DNA of 64,000 bases from Azophilus sp963663395 (GCA_963663395.1 OY760226.1:4154001-4218000); one strand, 5' to 3'. Shown: positions 17,492-26,081, counted from the stretch's first letter. The notes: a model not told the origin generated them from the letters alone. Made by a program: numbers and translations.

Positions 17492-18622
17492 ATGATCGAC
17501 GTTCGCCCGGTGTCCGGCAGGCGCATGCTCAAGCAGTTCGTCAAGGTGCCCTGGTCCGTCTATCGCGACGACCCGGCGTGGGTGCCCCCGCTGATTCTGG
17601 AACGCCTGATGGCGCTGTCACCGAAGGAACCCGTGTTCGAACACCTCGACTGGCAGGGCTGGATCGCATGCAGGGATGGCGTCCCGGTGGGGCGCATCAG
17701 CGCGCAGGTCGACGCGCTGCACCTCGAGCATCACGACCCGGGCCAGGGTTTTTTCGGCATGATCGAGGGAACGGACGACGCCGGTGTATTCGAAGCCCTT
17801 GCCAATGTCGCCGAGGGGTGGCTGCGCGAACGCGGCATGACCAGCGTGCTGGGGCCGCTGAATCTGAACATCAATCAGGAGCCGGGCCTGCTGTACGACG
17901 GTTACGAGATACCTTCGTCCTTCCTGATGGGCCACGGGCGCTCCTACTATCATCGTCGGCTGGAGGCCGCCGGTTATCGCCCGTGCCAGGAACTCCTCGC
18001 CTACCGAATGGAACCCAATTACGATGAGCCGGCCGCCATCCGGCGCCTGCGCCGGCGCCTGGGCGAGCGACTGGTGCTGCGCAACTTCAACCGTGCCGAC
18101 AAGGCAGCGGAACTCGAAGTGCTGCGCCGCATATTCAACGACGGCTGGTCCGAAAACTGGGGATTCGTTCCCTTCACCCAGGCTGAATTCAAGGCGATCG
18201 GCGACCTGTTGCTAATGGTGGTTCCGAAGGATTTCATCCGCATCGCCGAACTCGATGGGGAACCGGCGGGGTTCATCGTCGTTCTGCCCAACATCAACGC
18301 GTGCATTCGCGACCTGAACGGCCGGCTGTTCCCCACCGGATGGGCGAAGCTGCTCTGGCGCCTGAAAGTGCGGTTTCCCACCACGGTGCGGGTTCCGCTC
18401 ATGGGGGTGCGCAAGGACCTTCACGACACGGTGTTCGGCCCCGGCATTGCCATGACCCTGATCCATGGCATGAACGCACCCGTGCTGCGGCTCGGGGTGA
18501 CCTCCGGCGAGTTGTCCTGGATACTGGAGGACAACGCCGGCATGCGCAGCATCCTCGAGCGACTCGGCGGCACCGTCACCAAGCGTTACCGCCTGTACGA
18601 AAAGAGCCTCGCCGGCTCATGA
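17492..18622 (+). CDS. GNAT-fold acyltransferase, candidate bacterial ceramide synthase
   Basis: A 376-residue protein of the YghO-like GNAT superfamily. It opens with DVRPVSGRRMLKQFVKVPW and carries LGPLNLNINQEPGLLYDGY and a C-terminal GNAT half with FIRIAELDGEPAGFIVVLP. Bacterial ceramide synthase in Caulobacter is known to be a GNAT-type acyltransferase encoded near spt. The presence of Spt, carrier protein, reductase and ligase 10 kb away makes N-acylation of a sphingoid base the most likely job. It heads a plus-strand operon and overlaps the next gene by 4 bases (ATGA). Homology to the characterised enzyme was not tested; another GNAT function is possible. Confidence 0.65.
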   Translation: MIDVRPVSGRRMLKQFVKVPWSVYRDDPAWVPPLILERLMALSPKEPVFEHLDWQGWIACRDGVPVGRISAQVDALHLEHHDPGQGFFGMIEGTDDAGVFEALANVAEGWLRERGMTSVLGPLNLNINQEPGLLYDGYEIPSSFLMGHGRSYYHRRLEAAGYRPCQELLAYRMEPNYDEPAAIRRLRRRLGERLVLRNFNRADKAAELEVLRRIFNDGWSENWGFVPFTQAEFKAIGDLLLMVVPKDFIRIAELDGEPAGFIVVLPNINACIRDLNGRLFPTGWAKLLWRLKVRFPTTVRVPLMGVRKDLHDTVFGPGIAMTLIHGMNAPVLRLGVTSGELSWILEDNAGMRSILERLGGTVTKRYRLYEKSLAGS

Positions 18623-19386
18623 AGGCCATCGTGCTCGCCGGCGAACGGCCCGGAGGCAACGCGCTGGCCGCTGCCACCGGCGTCCCCGCGGGCGTGCTCG
18701 CCCCGGTTGCCGGGCGCGCCAGCATCGTCCGCGTCATTGAAACCCTGCGCGCCGCCCATGGCATAGACGGCGGCGTGGTCGCCGGCCCGGAGCGGACGGT
18801 GTGCCGCGGCTCCGCCACGCTTGGGGCCATTTTCGAGAGCGGCGACTTCTCCTGGATCGAGCCGGACCGCGGGCCTGCCGAGAGCACGCTGCGCGCCCTC
18901 GAGACAATCGACGAGTTCCCAGTGCTGTTGACCACCGGCGACCACGCGCTGCTCACTGCGCCCACGGTGGAGCGATTCCTGGCCGCCGCCCCGCCGGATG
19001 CCGATGCGCTGGTGGGGCTGGTCTCCCGCGAACGCGTCATGCGGCGCTTTCCCGGCACCCGCCGCACCCTGCTCCGGTTTCGCGAGGGGAGCTACTGCAG
19101 CACCAATCTGTTCCTGCTGATGAGTCCAGAAGCACGCGGGGCCATCTGTTTCTGGCCGAAGGTTCAGCGCGACCGCAAGCGTCCCTGGCGCATCGCCGGG
19201 CAACTCGGTGCGGGCACGTTGCTGCGCTACCTGGGCGGCAGACTGGCAATGGACGACGCCTTTGCGGTGCTGTCACGGGCAATGGGCTGCAAGGTTTCCT
19301 GGGTCGAGGTCGACGACGAACTGGCCGCCGTGGATGTCGATACCGTTCAGGACCTGGCGCTGGCCGAGCAGGTTCTGGGATGTTGA
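18619..19386 (+). CDS. MobA-like nucleotidyltransferase-fold protein of the lipid cluster
   Basis: A 255-residue protein of the NTP-transferase fold. The start MKAIVLAGERPGGN replaces the usual G-x-G-x-R signature loop, so the loop is divergent. The metal-site aspartate region is clear (FPVLLTTGDHALL), followed by a middle segment FREGSYCSTNLFLL like those of MobA-type enzymes. ATG 18619 overlaps the upstream stop by 4 bases and the next gene starts inside its 3' end, which implies tight translational coupling. It may activate a head-group alcohol phosphate as a CDP or similar derivative. Substrate unknown. Confidence 0.72.
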   Translation: MKAIVLAGERPGGNALAAATGVPAGVLAPVAGRASIVRVIETLRAAHGIDGGVVAGPERTVCRGSATLGAIFESGDFSWIEPDRGPAESTLRALETIDEFPVLLTTGDHALLTAPTVERFLAAAPPDADALVGLVSRERVMRRFPGTRRTLLRFREGSYCSTNLFLLMSPEARGAICFWPKVQRDRKRPWRIAGQLGAGTLLRYLGGRLAMDDAFAVLSRAMGCKVSWVEVDDELAAVDVDTVQDLALAEQVLGC

Positions 19387-20123
19387 ACGAACGCCCCGAA
19401 CCCAGGCTCGGCGTCCGGCTGGGGAAGGTCTTCCTGCGCGCCACGGACCGCTTTCTGGCCCGCCATTCGCTGGTGCCGACAACGCCGTTCCTGCCTGCCC
19501 GGGGCTTTCCACAGGTACGCGCCCTGGAAGCCGGCTGGCAAGCCATCCGCGATGAACTCGACCGGGTGCTGGAACGCCCCGAAGACATTCCGACGTTCCA
19601 CGAAATGTCCCCCGACCAGGCGCGCATCTCCTACGGCGACAACTGGAAGACCTTTGTCTTCTACGTGTTCGGGCAGCGCATCGAGGAGAACTGCTGCGCC
19701 TGCCCGCGCACGGCGGAAATCCTGGCCGGCCTGCCCGACCTGCAGAATGCCTGGTTTTCCATTCTGGCGCCCGGCTACCACATACCGCCGCACAGGGGCC
19801 CCACCAAGGCGGTGGTGCGCTGCCACCTGGGGCTGCGCATCCCGACGGAGGCCGAGCGGTGCCGGATTCGCGTCGGCAACGAGACCCGCCATTGGGAAGC
19901 AGGCAAGTGCCTCTGTTTTGACGACACGTTCGAGCACGAAGTGCAAAACGCCACGCAGCAGGCTCGCGTGGTGCTATTCCTGGACCTCGACCGGCCCCTG
20001 GACAGAATAGCGGGGCCCTGCCGGGATGCCCTGCTCTCCCTGCTCAGGGCCAGCGCCTACGTCAGGCGGCCGCTGGCCAACCTGAAGCGCTGGAACAGGC
20101 GGATCGGCCATCATGTTGATTGA
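19380..20123 (+). CDS. aspartyl/asparaginyl beta-hydroxylase-family dioxygenase
   Basis: Fe(II)/2-oxoglutarate hydroxylase of the Asp/Asn beta-hydroxylase family, which also contains LpxO, the lipid A acyl-chain hydroxylase. The 247-residue product shows GYHIPPHRGPTKAVVRCHLG, with the first iron-ligand His138 in the HRG motif, and FDDTFEHEVQN, with His186 as the second ligand. The start lies 7 bases inside the upstream gene and the end overlaps the GMC gene by 11 bases. By context I infer hydroxylation of the sphingolipid acyl or base moiety rather than of a protein. Confidence 0.85.
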   Translation: MLNERPEPRLGVRLGKVFLRATDRFLARHSLVPTTPFLPARGFPQVRALEAGWQAIRDELDRVLERPEDIPTFHEMSPDQARISYGDNWKTFVFYVFGQRIEENCCACPRTAEILAGLPDLQNAWFSILAPGYHIPPHRGPTKAVVRCHLGLRIPTEAERCRIRVGNETRHWEAGKCLCFDDTFEHEVQNATQQARVVLFLDLDRPLDRIAGPCRDALLSLLRASAYVRRPLANLKRWNRRIGHHVD

Positions 20124-21762
20124 CTTCGCTCAGGAAGCTGTCGAGACGGACCTGCGCGCCGGGATCTGCATCATCGGCGCCGGTGCGGCCGGCGTGACCC
20201 TGGCCCGGGGGCTGGCAGCCGACGGAATTGACATCTGCCTGCTGGAAAGCGGCGGCTTCGATCACGACCCCGTAACCCAGTCCCTCGGCGTGGGCGAGAA
20301 CGTCGGCATGCCCTACTACGATCTCGACGACAGCCGGCTGCGATTCTTCGGCGGTACGACGAGCATCTGGGGCGGGCGTTGTGCGCCTCTGGACAGTATC
20401 GATTTCGAATCCCGCGACTGGGTGCCCCGCAGCGGCTGGCCGATCGGCAGGGAGGATCTTGAAGACGGTTACCGGGCCGCGCACCGGGACCTGGAGATCG
20501 GGCAATACGAGTACGGGGAAGCGCTCTGGAACAGCCTGGCCACCGATCCTCCACCTTTCGACCGCGACCGTTTCGTAACGCCCTTCTGGCGGTTCGACGA
20601 TGTCAGGGAGCGCTTCAGTGCTGAACGCGCCCAGGACCTGCTGGAGCATCCGAACGTTCGCATCCTGACTCACGCCAACGCCATTCACCTGCAGGCCGCG
20701 GCAAGCGCCGACCGCCTGGATCACGTACTGATCGCAAACCTGGCAGGCCGCCAGGCGAAGGTCAGGGCCGACATCTACGTGCTGGCCTGCGGCGGCATCG
20801 AGAACGCCAGGCTTCTGCTGACGTCCACAGATGTGGAACCGCACGGTATAGGCAACCGTCACGACCGGGTCGGCCGCTTTTTCATGGAGCACGCCCACGG
20901 CAGATTGGGACGCCTGCACTCCGGTAAGGCTTTCGACCTGTGGAACCGGTTCCGCAAGCGATTCCCGGTCCCGGACCGGCGCGACGCGCACGCACCGTCC
21001 AAGGGCGTGCCCGTCGCGCCGGTGCTGGCGCCCGCCCCGGCGCTGCAGCGCGACCTGGGTATCCTGAACACGGCCATGACGTTCAAGTGGCAGCGGGACC
21101 CGCGCCGCGGCATGCCGGTGGTGCAGCGGATGTACCAGAACCTCAAGCACCAACTGGAGCCAAGCCGCAGGAACCGTAACGTCTGGCATCTCTACCGGGA
21201 CCTGGCCGCCTGGTATCAGAGGCGCCTGGCAGTGCCCATGACACGCGGTCTGGCCGCCCTGCCGGACCGGCGGCTCAACGTCATGATCCGCGCCGAGCAG
21301 GCGCCCAATGCGGACAGCCGGGTACGCCTTTCCGAGAGCACCGATGCCCTGGGCCTGCCCCGGGCCGACCTCGACTGGCAATTCAACGAGCAGGACAAGC
21401 ATACGCTGCGACAGCTCGCCCGGGCTCTCGATGAGGAACTGGTGCGCCTCGGCATCGGCCGCTTCGAACCGGAACCCTGGCTGTACGAGGACAACCTGGC
21501 CTGGCCGGTCGACCCCACGGTCGGCAACCACCCGATCGGCGGTTATCACCACATGGGCACCACCCGCATGAGCGACGACCCGAAAGCCGGCGTGGTCGAC
21601 GGCAACTGCGCCGTGCACGGCTACCGGGACCTTTACATCGCCGGCAGTTCCGTATTCGCTACCAGCGGCTGGGCCAACCCCACGCTGACCATTCTGGCAC
21701 TGGTCCACCGATTGAAGGACCACCTCGTTTCGCGTAAGGTCGCGGCCCGCCTCGCTTCGTAA
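20113..21762 (+). CDS. GMC-family FAD oxidoreductase of the lipid cluster
   Basis: Flavin-dependent alcohol oxidase/dehydrogenase of 549 residues. The dinucleotide fold is at residues 20-40 (CIIGAGAAGVTLARGLAADG), followed by FFGGTTSIWGGRCAPLD, the FAD-contact segment. The C-terminal catalytic region contains HPIGGYHHMGTTRM and ends with SGWANPTLTILALVHRL, as in the cholesterol oxidase/glucose-methanol-choline superfamily. No signal peptide is visible. Gene overlap suggests co-production with the beta-hydroxylase. It may oxidise a hydroxyl introduced on the lipid or on a polyol head group. Confidence 0.88.
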   Translation: MLIDFAQEAVETDLRAGICIIGAGAAGVTLARGLAADGIDICLLESGGFDHDPVTQSLGVGENVGMPYYDLDDSRLRFFGGTTSIWGGRCAPLDSIDFESRDWVPRSGWPIGREDLEDGYRAAHRDLEIGQYEYGEALWNSLATDPPPFDRDRFVTPFWRFDDVRERFSAERAQDLLEHPNVRILTHANAIHLQAAASADRLDHVLIANLAGRQAKVRADIYVLACGGIENARLLLTSTDVEPHGIGNRHDRVGRFFMEHAHGRLGRLHSGKAFDLWNRFRKRFPVPDRRDAHAPSKGVPVAPVLAPAPALQRDLGILNTAMTFKWQRDPRRGMPVVQRMYQNLKHQLEPSRRNRNVWHLYRDLAAWYQRRLAVPMTRGLAALPDRRLNVMIRAEQAPNADSRVRLSESTDALGLPRADLDWQFNEQDKHTLRQLARALDEELVRLGIGRFEPEPWLYEDNLAWPVDPTVGNHPIGGYHHMGTTRMSDDPKAGVVDGNCAVHGYRDLYIAGSSVFATSGWANPTLTILALVHRLKDHLVSRKVAARLAS

Positions 21763-21788
21763 CCGAAGCGCATAAACAGGGACAGTCC

Positions 21789-22550
21789 ATGAAGGTAATT
21801 CTCCTGAGCGCCGGCCAGGGCAAGCGGCTTCTCCCGCTGACCATTGAGCAGCCGAAATGCGCGCTGCTGCTCGGCGACAAGTCGGCGCTCGAGTGGCAAC
21901 TGGAGTCCCTGGTGGAGGCCGGAGCCAGCGAAGTGGTGGTGGCCACGGGTTTCCAGGCGGGCATCGTCAGGCAGATCGTCCACGGCTTCAGGAAACTGCC
22001 GGTGCGCATCGCCCACAACCCCTTCTATGCCCACTGCGACAACCTGGGCACCTGCTGGATCGTGCGTCACGAGATGACCGATCCCTTCGTGCTGATCAAC
22101 GGCGATACGATGTTCGAGCCGGAGGTTTTCCGGCGCCTGGTCGCCAGCCGCGACCGCCATGACATCACCCTGGTCACCAATCAGAAGGACGACTACGACG
22201 ACGACGACATGAAGGTCATCGTCGAGGACGGCTCGCTCAAGCGCGTGGACAAGAAACTTCCCATCGTTGAGGTCGACGGCGAATCCATCGGCATGATCCG
22301 CTTCCGCGGCACCGGCGTGGGACTCTTCCGCACGCAACTCGAATCGATGATGCTGGAAGAGTCGACCCTGAAGCGCTGGTACCTGTCGGCGATAGACCTG
22401 CTGGCCCGCCAGGGGCACGTCGGCACCGTCAGCACCGCCGGTCACGGCTGGTGCGAAATCGACGACCAAAAGGACCTGGAATACGCCAGCGTCACCGTGC
22501 CCGGCTGGTGGCAGCAGGGCGTCCGCCTCAGCGCTGACGCCAGGCGTTAA
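21789..22550 (+). CDS. sugar/polyol-phosphate nucleotidyltransferase
   Basis: A 253-residue nucleotidyltransferase with an intact signature loop (LSAGQGKRLLPLT, then PKCALLLGDKSALEWQL) and metal-binding FVLINGDTMFE near residue 100. Enzymes of this type make NDP-sugars or CDP-alcohols, such as CDP-inositol or CDP-glycerol. It is the last plus-strand gene before the lptA-like gene and ends convergently with it. Together with the CDP-alcohol phosphotransferase at 26121 it probably prepares the activated head group. The nucleotide and alcohol are not readable from sequence. Confidence 0.85.
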   Translation: MKVILLSAGQGKRLLPLTIEQPKCALLLGDKSALEWQLESLVEAGASEVVVATGFQAGIVRQIVHGFRKLPVRIAHNPFYAHCDNLGTCWIVRHEMTDPFVLINGDTMFEPEVFRRLVASRDRHDITLVTNQKDDYDDDDMKVIVEDGSLKRVDKKLPIVEVDGESIGMIRFRGTGVGLFRTQLESMMLEESTLKRWYLSAIDLLARQGHVGTVSTAGHGWCEIDDQKDLEYASVTVPGWWQQGVRLSADARR

Positions 22551-22552
22551 CC

Positions 22553-22603
22553 CGGCGGTTTCAGCGCCCCCCCGTGCAACACGGGACCGGCCCTCAACCG
22601 CCG
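22553..22603. terminator. nested inverted repeat between convergent genes, possible terminator
   Basis: An outer 8-bp repeat (cggcggtt / aaccgccg) encloses a 6-bp stem with a 3-base loop (cccgtg-caa-cacggg at 22571-22585). It lies at the meeting point of two convergent genes. There is no T-tract, so termination is a guess. Confidence 0.35.
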
Positions 22604-23166
22604 TTCCCGTCGCGCCGCACGATGACCTCGACACCGTCCGACCCGCTGGAGCGCAGCCGCTCGTTCCTGAGATCGTAGACGATCGCCGAACTGGCCATGG
22701 ACACGTCCTCTCCCTCCAGGATGGCGTCGTCATACAGTTCGATCACTTCTTCACGGTACCGGTAGACGATGCGACCGCCCTGCCCGGTGATCGTGGAACC
22801 TTCGTTGTCAAAGGAGATGCGGGCTGGAGCGCCAGTTACGATCACCCGTTCGGGGTCCTCCACCGGCCCGTGTACCTCGGCATCTTCCGCGGTGACCCGC
22901 CACTGTGCCGAACTCATCTCGAAGTTGCCCTCCAGGTACAGAACCCCGCCGTCTTCCCCTTCCCAGGCCCGGTCGGCCCGAATTACTATGGGAGCTGCTT
23001 CGCCCCCGGGCGAAGTTTCCGTGGCCGCCATTGAGGTCGACCCTGCGAGTACCCAACAGAAAAGCGACCAGCGGATGGCCCTGCCGATGATCGTGGACAG
23101 ATACCTGGTCCGCGAAGTGACCAAACCCCTGGTTGCGGTGGTGGTGCTGCTGGTCGGCGTATTCAT
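22594..23166 (-). CDS. LptA/OstA-like periplasmic lipid-transport protein
   Basis: A 190-residue protein with the OstA/LptA beta-jellyroll pattern: VIRADRAWEGEDGGVLYLEG, WRVTAEDAEVHG, GRIVYRYREEVIELYDDAIL and IVYDLRNERLRS. LptA monomers polymerise into the periplasmic bridge that carries lipopolysaccharide to the outer membrane. A signal-peptide-like stretch (WSLFCWVLAGSTSMA) precedes the domain. Its coding start runs into lptF on the other strand: with ATG 23166 the two genes overlap by 80 bases, and a TTG at 23124 would shorten that. LptA normally sits with lptB and lptC; here it is divergent from lptF and lptG, consistent with a dedicated sphingolipid bridge. The N-terminus is uncertain. 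Confidence 0.75.
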   Translation of the reverse strand: MNTPTSSTTTATRGLVTSRTRYLSTIIGRAIRWSLFCWVLAGSTSMAATETSPGGEAAPIVIRADRAWEGEDGGVLYLEGNFEMSSAQWRVTAEDAEVHGPVEDPERVIVTGAPARISFDNEGSTITGQGGRIVYRYREEVIELYDDAILEGEDVSMASSAIVYDLRNERLRSSGSDGVEVIVRRDGNGG

Positions 23167-24136
23167 GGCTTACAGCCTAACCCGCTTTCTCGCGGACGCA
23201 AACGAGGGCGCCCTGAGCGCATCGGCGGTATCCACGCTGACCGGGCTCAAGGTCCTGATCGCGCTGGAGGTGCTGATCCCCATTGCCCTGTACGTCGGCA
23301 TGATCGTTACCCTCGGCCGCTTTTATTCGGACTACGAGATCACCGCCCTGAAGGCCGGGGGCGTCGGCGAGGGACGCATCGTCACACCGGTCGTCTGGCT
23401 GTCGCTGACCGTGGCCCTGGTGGTCGGCCTGCTATCCCTCGTCGTCCGGCCCTGGGCGTACGAGAGGCTGTACGAATTTCGCGCCGACGCCGAGGCGTCC
23501 GCGGAACTGGAAGATATCGCGCCCGGGCAGTTTCACATCTACGGCGATGAGAACCGCATGGTGTTCCTCGAAGACCGGGATGCCGCAACCGGGGAATTCG
23601 CCGGCCTGTTCGTTCGCTCGCGGGATCGCTCGGGCCTGGAAGTGATCTCCGGACGCCGGGGCAGCCTGCAGTCGTTCGCAAAGCCGGATGCACACCGGCT
23701 GCAACTCGAGACGGCCTTCGTCTACAGGCAGACCGATGGCGAGGCGGACCTGATCGGCCGCTTCGGCACCTTTTCCATCTGGACGCCGACGTTGATGCCG
23801 GACCCGGTCGGCTACCGGCCGAAAGCCACCCCGACCGGGCGGCTCATGGGTTCGACGAACCCGGAAGACCGCGCAGAGCTGCAGTGGCGGCTTTCCACCG
23901 GTGTCTCGACGGTGCTCTTGGCCTTGATCGCCGTGCCGCTTGGCCGCACCCGGCCCCGCGGCGGGCGCTACGGGCGCATACTGCTTGCGGTAGCGCTCTA
24001 TGCGGCCTATTTCAATTTCATCGGCATCGCCCGCTCCGGCGTCGAGCAGGGAACCCTGCAGCACCTGTGGTGGGCGCCCCTGGGCCTGGCCGCCCTGGTG
24101 GCTCTCGGCATGCTGGCTTCGCGCCGGGTGGGCTGA
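23087..24136 (+). CDS. LptF-like permease subunit of a lipid export ABC transporter
   Basis: Inner-membrane LptF/LptG-family permease of 349 residues. MIVDRYLVREVTKPLVAVVVL is the typical entry into the first membrane segment. Two or three more helices follow, then a periplasmic jellyroll domain (about residues 125-245, for example DENRMVFLEDRD) and the last helices (GVSTVLLALIAVPLGRTRPR). ATG 23087 is preferred because LptF proteins begin this way; ATG 23075 is four codons longer. It sits 22 bases before the LptG homologue. The usual neighbour pepA is absent, so this is probably a second copy serving the sphingolipid. The ATPase (LptB) is not in the window. Confidence 0.87.
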   Translation: MIVDRYLVREVTKPLVAVVVLLVGVFMAYSLTRFLADANEGALSASAVSTLTGLKVLIALEVLIPIALYVGMIVTLGRFYSDYEITALKAGGVGEGRIVTPVVWLSLTVALVVGLLSLVVRPWAYERLYEFRADAEASAELEDIAPGQFHIYGDENRMVFLEDRDAATGEFAGLFVRSRDRSGLEVISGRRGSLQSFAKPDAHRLQLETAFVYRQTDGEADLIGRFGTFSIWTPTLMPDPVGYRPKATPTGRLMGSTNPEDRAELQWRLSTGVSTVLLALIAVPLGRTRPRGGRYGRILLAVALYAAYFNFIGIARSGVEQGTLQHLWWAPLGLAALVALGMLASRRVG

Positions 24137-24158
24137 CGGTTGGGGCCGATACGTGGCA

Positions 24159-25214
24159 ATGCTTGACCGCCATCTGTTCCTCTCCCTGATTCGGGGGGGC
24201 AGCCCAGTGCTGTTGGGACTGCTGGGGCTGTTCGCCTTCATCGAGCTGGCCGAACAACTGGAGGATGTCGGCAAGGGAACGTTCAGCAGTCTCGATGCAC
24301 TGCGCATCGTCGCCTTTTCGATTCCCCGTATCGGGATCGATGTATTGCCCGTGACCTGCCTGCTGGGCACAGTGGTCGGCCTCGGCGTGCTGGCAAACCA
24401 GTCCGAGATCACCGCCATGCGCGCCGGCGGCGTCAGCATCGGCAGGCTGGCCCGGCCACTGTTCGCCCTGCTGGGCATCATCATCGTCTCGGTAGCCGCG
24501 GTTCAGCAGTACATCATCCCCGACTTCGAGCGCCGCGCCGCGGCTCTGCGCGCGCACGCGCTGGCGAGCACATCCGTGCAGGGCAACGAACACTGGACAA
24601 GAAGCGGGTCGAGCCTGGTACGTGTCGGCGATGTCCGTTACGGCATGGTCCCCCTGGACATCGAAATCTACGAGTTCGGCGACGACGGCGGCATTGTCCG
24701 CCTGACGCAGGCCGCCAGCGCCGACGTGATCAGTGCCAACGAGTGGCTGCTGCACGAGGTAACCGTCACGCGGCTCGATGCGGACGAGGCCCTGCGCAGC
24801 GAGGCGGACAGGTTACCCTGGCAGAACCGCATCAGCGCCGAACAGCTTGCGGCTTTCGTCCAGGCCGACCACGCGCTGGCGCCGGCCGATCTCGCCGACT
24901 ACGTCGGCTACCTGGAAGACAACGGCCTCGACACCCACCGGTACCGGTTGCTGCTGTGGCACCAGTTGAGCCTGCCCCTAGGACTCGCCGCCATGGCGCT
25001 CCTGGGCGTACCCTTTGTGACCGGCTCGACACGCGCAATGCCGCTGGGCGCCCGCATTACCCTGGGGGGTGCGATCGGCATCGTCTTCTACCTGCTGGAG
25101 CGAACGGTCACCCAGTTCGGGTTGCTGTACCAGTTGCCGGCCGCGCTCACCAGCCTCGCGCCGGATCTGCTCGCTCTGGCCGTGGCGCTGGCCGCGCTGG
25201 TCTGGCGACGGTGA
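24159..25214 (+). CDS. LptG-like permease subunit of a lipid export ABC transporter
   Basis: Second LptF/LptG-family permease, 351 residues, partner of the preceding gene. It starts MLDRHLFLSLIRGGSPVLLG and has LPVTCLLGTVVGLGVLANQS, EITAMRAGGVSIGRL (the coupling-helix region that contacts the ATPase), a periplasmic domain around residues 130-260 and C-terminal helices. A GTG two codons upstream is an alternative start. Its stop directly abuts the stop of the convergent metallophosphoesterase. Likely function: extraction of the cluster's lipid from the inner membrane into the LptA-like bridge. Confidence 0.87.
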   Translation: MLDRHLFLSLIRGGSPVLLGLLGLFAFIELAEQLEDVGKGTFSSLDALRIVAFSIPRIGIDVLPVTCLLGTVVGLGVLANQSEITAMRAGGVSIGRLARPLFALLGIIIVSVAAVQQYIIPDFERRAAALRAHALASTSVQGNEHWTRSGSSLVRVGDVRYGMVPLDIEIYEFGDDGGIVRLTQAASADVISANEWLLHEVTVTRLDADEALRSEADRLPWQNRISAEQLAAFVQADHALAPADLADYVGYLEDNGLDTHRYRLLLWHQLSLPLGLAAMALLGVPFVTGSTRAMPLGARITLGGAIGIVFYLLERTVTQFGLLYQLPAALTSLAPDLLALAVALAALVWRR

Positions 25215-26081
25215 TCAGGCGGGGAACTCGAACGATTGGGACTCTACGACGGCAAATCCGTCCGGCTTCCGGCAATGCAGCTGCATCTCGACACGCCATC
25301 CGGAATCCTTGCGCGATATATCGAAACAGCGAAACGGCGCGTTCGACTTCGAGGCGGACCCGGTGGCGAACACCGGTACCGCGCCGTGCCGGTAGAATCT
25401 GTTGAAGTGGCCGTGGCCGTGCAGCACCAAGTGCGCCATGTCCACGGCCGGCGCAAGGCGCTGCATGTCTGTCAGCGCCTTGCGCTCCGGCACCGCTCCC
25501 GGCGCGGGCGGATGATGGATCGCCAGGATGTTGAGACTCCCCGCCGGCGTGGAAGCCAGGCTCTCGGTCAACCGCTCGCACTGGCCGCGTCCCAGTTCGC
25601 CGGTAGCCATGAACACGGGGGTCGGCAATCCCGTGTTCAGGCCGTGAATCTCTATGCCGTCCATGCCCAGACGGGTGGGAAACCCGGCCCAATAGGCGGG
25701 TTCGCCGTTCGCACCAGGCGCAAGCCGCAGATACTCACCCCAATGCGCCTCCACCGCCGCCCAGGAGTCCGCCCGGTAGACATCGTGATTGCCGGGCACC
25801 ACGAAAACGCTGTCCGGAGTTCCCAACGCCCGCAGCCAGTTGGCCGCTTCCTCTATTTCCGCCGGCAAACCCAGATGCACCAGGTCTCCCGTGACGACGA
25901 CCACGTCAGGGCGCAGGGAAGACGCCAACGCACAGAGTGCGTCCAGCGTGGCGCGCAGGTGCCGATGTCGCCTCCGGAACCGCCACGAAGCGTGGCCCAG
26001 CCGCCGTTTCCCGACGAAATGTGCGGTCGGGATGCCTTCCAGGCTGGTCAAATGCGGGTCGGAAATGTGGATCATGCGCAT
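25215..26081 (-). CDS. calcineurin-like metallophosphoesterase of the lipid cluster
   Basis: A 288-residue class III metallophosphoesterase with all motifs: DPH in IHISDPHL, TGDLVHLG, PGNHDVYR, AIHHPP and HGHGHFNRF. Such enzymes hydrolyse phosphomonoesters, cyclic nucleotides or pyrophosphates; LpxH and LpxG cleave UDP-diacylglucosamine in lipid A synthesis. Position inside the lipid cluster suggests hydrolysis of a phospholipid or nucleotide-lipid intermediate. It is divergent from the CDP-alcohol phosphotransferase gene by only 39 bases, which must hold both promoters. No membrane segment is visible. Confidence 0.83.
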   Translation of the reverse strand: MRMIHISDPHLTSLEGIPTAHFVGKRRLGHASWRFRRRHRHLRATLDALCALASSLRPDVVVVTGDLVHLGLPAEIEEAANWLRALGTPDSVFVVPGNHDVYRADSWAAVEAHWGEYLRLAPGANGEPAYWAGFPTRLGMDGIEIHGLNTGLPTPVFMATGELGRGQCERLTESLASTPAGSLNILAIHHPPAPGAVPERKALTDMQRLAPAVDMAHLVLHGHGHFNRFYRHGAVPVFATGSASKSNAPFRCFDISRKDSGWRVEMQLHCRKPDGFAVVESQSFEFPA

